From positions 1 to 46,163 of the forward strand of contig CANIPU010000020.1 of the NCBI GenBank assembly GCA_947469485.1: a DNA stretch of 46,163 bases, given 5' to 3'. The notes under the pieces are model-generated. The model was not told the DNA's origin. It searched no databases and worked only from the letters and a program-made list of their open reading frames with translations. The position numbers were made by a program, and so were the translations under genes. Of this stretch, positions 45,357-46,163 are shown one piece after another (within the stretch, counting starts at the first letter, position 1; each line of letters begins with the position of its first letter). This DNA is from Chitinophagaceae bacterium. Its GTDB lineage: Bacteria > Bacteroidota > Bacteroidia > Chitinophagales > UBA10324.

Positions 45357-46163
45357 TTAATGGCTGACAATAAATTTCTGTGTAACAGTTTTATTATCAG
45401 CAATCAGTTGGATAAAATAAATTCCGGATGGAAGTTGTTTTACATCAACAGTTGTTTGCTTGTCTCCACTTTGCAAGTTTGCAGTTTGAATTTTTCTTCC
45501 AATCAAATCAAAAATATCAAATTCAATTTCTCCATTCAATTGATTATCTGCAATGGTTAATTGTTCGTTCACTGGATTCGGATAAACAATAAAATTATCT
45601 GCTGTAACACTTTCAATACCTGAAACAATTTCGCCACACTCCCAATGAAATAGTTGTGCGGTGTATGTGGTCTCCCATTCGTTGGTAACCTGCGTAAATG
45701 TTTTCCATTGTGCAACACCCGAAGCAACCAATGCATTTGCGCTGTCGGCAATTTCAATTACGCGATTATAAAATGCAAGGTCGTTTAAACTTGCCTGTTC
45801 AAAAAAAATGGTTTGCAGATAAAATCCGTTGGATGGATATTGCCCACTCTGCACTTTGTCAATAACATCATTTATCTGTGCAACTACTTCGGCAACTGTG
45901 GAGGTATCCCATATTTTAATGGTGCATCCAACACCGAGATGACGAATGTGAGTGGATGTATCATGTGTTAAATAAGCAGAGGGACTTTGCGGATTCCATA
46001 CTCCAAAGTATTTTAAATCATCCACATGATTCGGAGTTCCACCACCCATCATGTAATCCGGTTTCCAATACTGGTTCGGATAAATAATTCCATATTGACC
46101 ATCTACTAAATTGGTCCAGATGTTTACACCATTACTGTCATTGTAAATGGTTCCGCCAATCAC
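45357..46163 (-). CDS. T9SS cargo protein, 5' end beyond the window
   Basis: 268 residues visible; the frame is still open at the window edge, so the true N-terminus and signal peptide are missing. Residues about 1-175 (visible part) contain YGIIYPNQYWKPDYMMGGGTPNHVDD, HLGVGCTIKIWDTSTVAEVV and FFEQASLNDLAFYNRVIEIAD. This could be the end of a polysaccharide-deacetylase-like or other (beta/alpha) barrel enzyme, but the evidence is too thin to name it. The last 80 residues are a T9SS type-A sorting domain (VYPNPVNEQLTIADNQ ... GIYFIQLIADNKTVTQKFIVSH). Confidence 0.8.
   Translation of the reverse strand: MIGGTIYNDSNGVNIWTNLVDGQYGIIYPNQYWKPDYMMGGGTPNHVDDLKYFGVWNPQSPSAYLTHDTSTHIRHLGVGCTIKIWDTSTVAEVVAQINDVIDKVQSGQYPSNGFYLQTIFFEQASLNDLAFYNRVIEIADSANALVASGVAQWKTFTQVTNEWETTYTAQLFHWECGEIVSGIESVTADNFIVYPNPVNEQLTIADNQLNGEIEFDIFDLIGRKIQTANLQSGDKQTTVDVKQLPSGIYFIQLIADNKTVTQKFIVSH

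Noticed and set aside
45500-46163. Naming the truncated T9SS cargo a polysaccharide deacetylase
   Set aside because: Only the C-terminal part is visible and no catalytic motif is seen, so the family cannot be supported.

Overview
The window comes from an AT-rich member of the Bacteroidota. The evidence is a set of exported proteins with the C-terminal sorting domains of the type IX secretion system (T9SS; endings around a YPNP/FPNP motif, plus one 'FTPNGDGINDLF' type-B ending), Bacteroidota-typical families (GWxTD, WbqC, choice-of-anchor L, SBBP propellers), near absence of Shine-Dalgarno sequences, and several TAnnTTTG/TTTC-type promoter boxes. It looks like a free-living, surface-active Flavobacteriia- or Chitinophagia-like organism; the genus cannot be read from this sequence.

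Layout. 1-4000: a fused two-ATPase peptide ABC transporter subunit and a very AT-rich polytopic membrane protein, both on the minus strand. 4099-9984: a run of exported proteins, namely an SBBP-type propeller, a small lipoprotein and three tandem, translationally coupled kelch-propeller paralogues. 10011-16709: a SAM methyltransferase, a WbqC protein, a GWxTD protein, a family 2 glycosyltransferase, aroQ divergent from xerD, and two small envelope proteins. 16945-18912: groES-groEL with a candidate sigma-54-like promoter and no CIRCE operator. 19137-25232: a choice-of-anchor-L/OmpA fusion, trmD, a large type-B T9SS repeat protein, a small T9SS protein and a lipocalin-like lipoprotein. 25371-31154: ftsK-lolA, lpdA, an Rrf2 regulator and a tandem DUF2061 membrane protein. 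31166-37523: a periplasmic TonB-C-domain protein, an 800-residue T9SS-exported lysyl-oxidase-like protein, a DUF2007 protein, a bacterial GH3 enzyme and two hypotheticals. 37786-41028: an islet of poorly understood genes (coiled-coil J protein, tryptophan-rich 25-residue repeat protein, possible mini membrane protein, Schlafen AlbA_2 protein). 41370-44900: smc, visibly more G+C-rich than its surroundings. 44963-46163: a small hypothetical and the 3' part of another T9SS cargo gene, cut by the window edge.

Housekeeping genes (groESL, trmD, xerD, aroQ, ftsK, lolA, lpdA, smc) are interleaved with exported surface proteins. Eight genes carry recognisable or degenerate T9SS sorting domains, but no T9SS machinery gene is in the window. 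The items most worth following are the lysyl-oxidase-like protein with conserved copper ligands and both cofactor-forming residues, and the J-protein/Trp-repeat/AlbA_2 islet, which is the best candidate here for an undescribed system. No tRNA, rRNA, CRISPR array, transposase or prophage was found.
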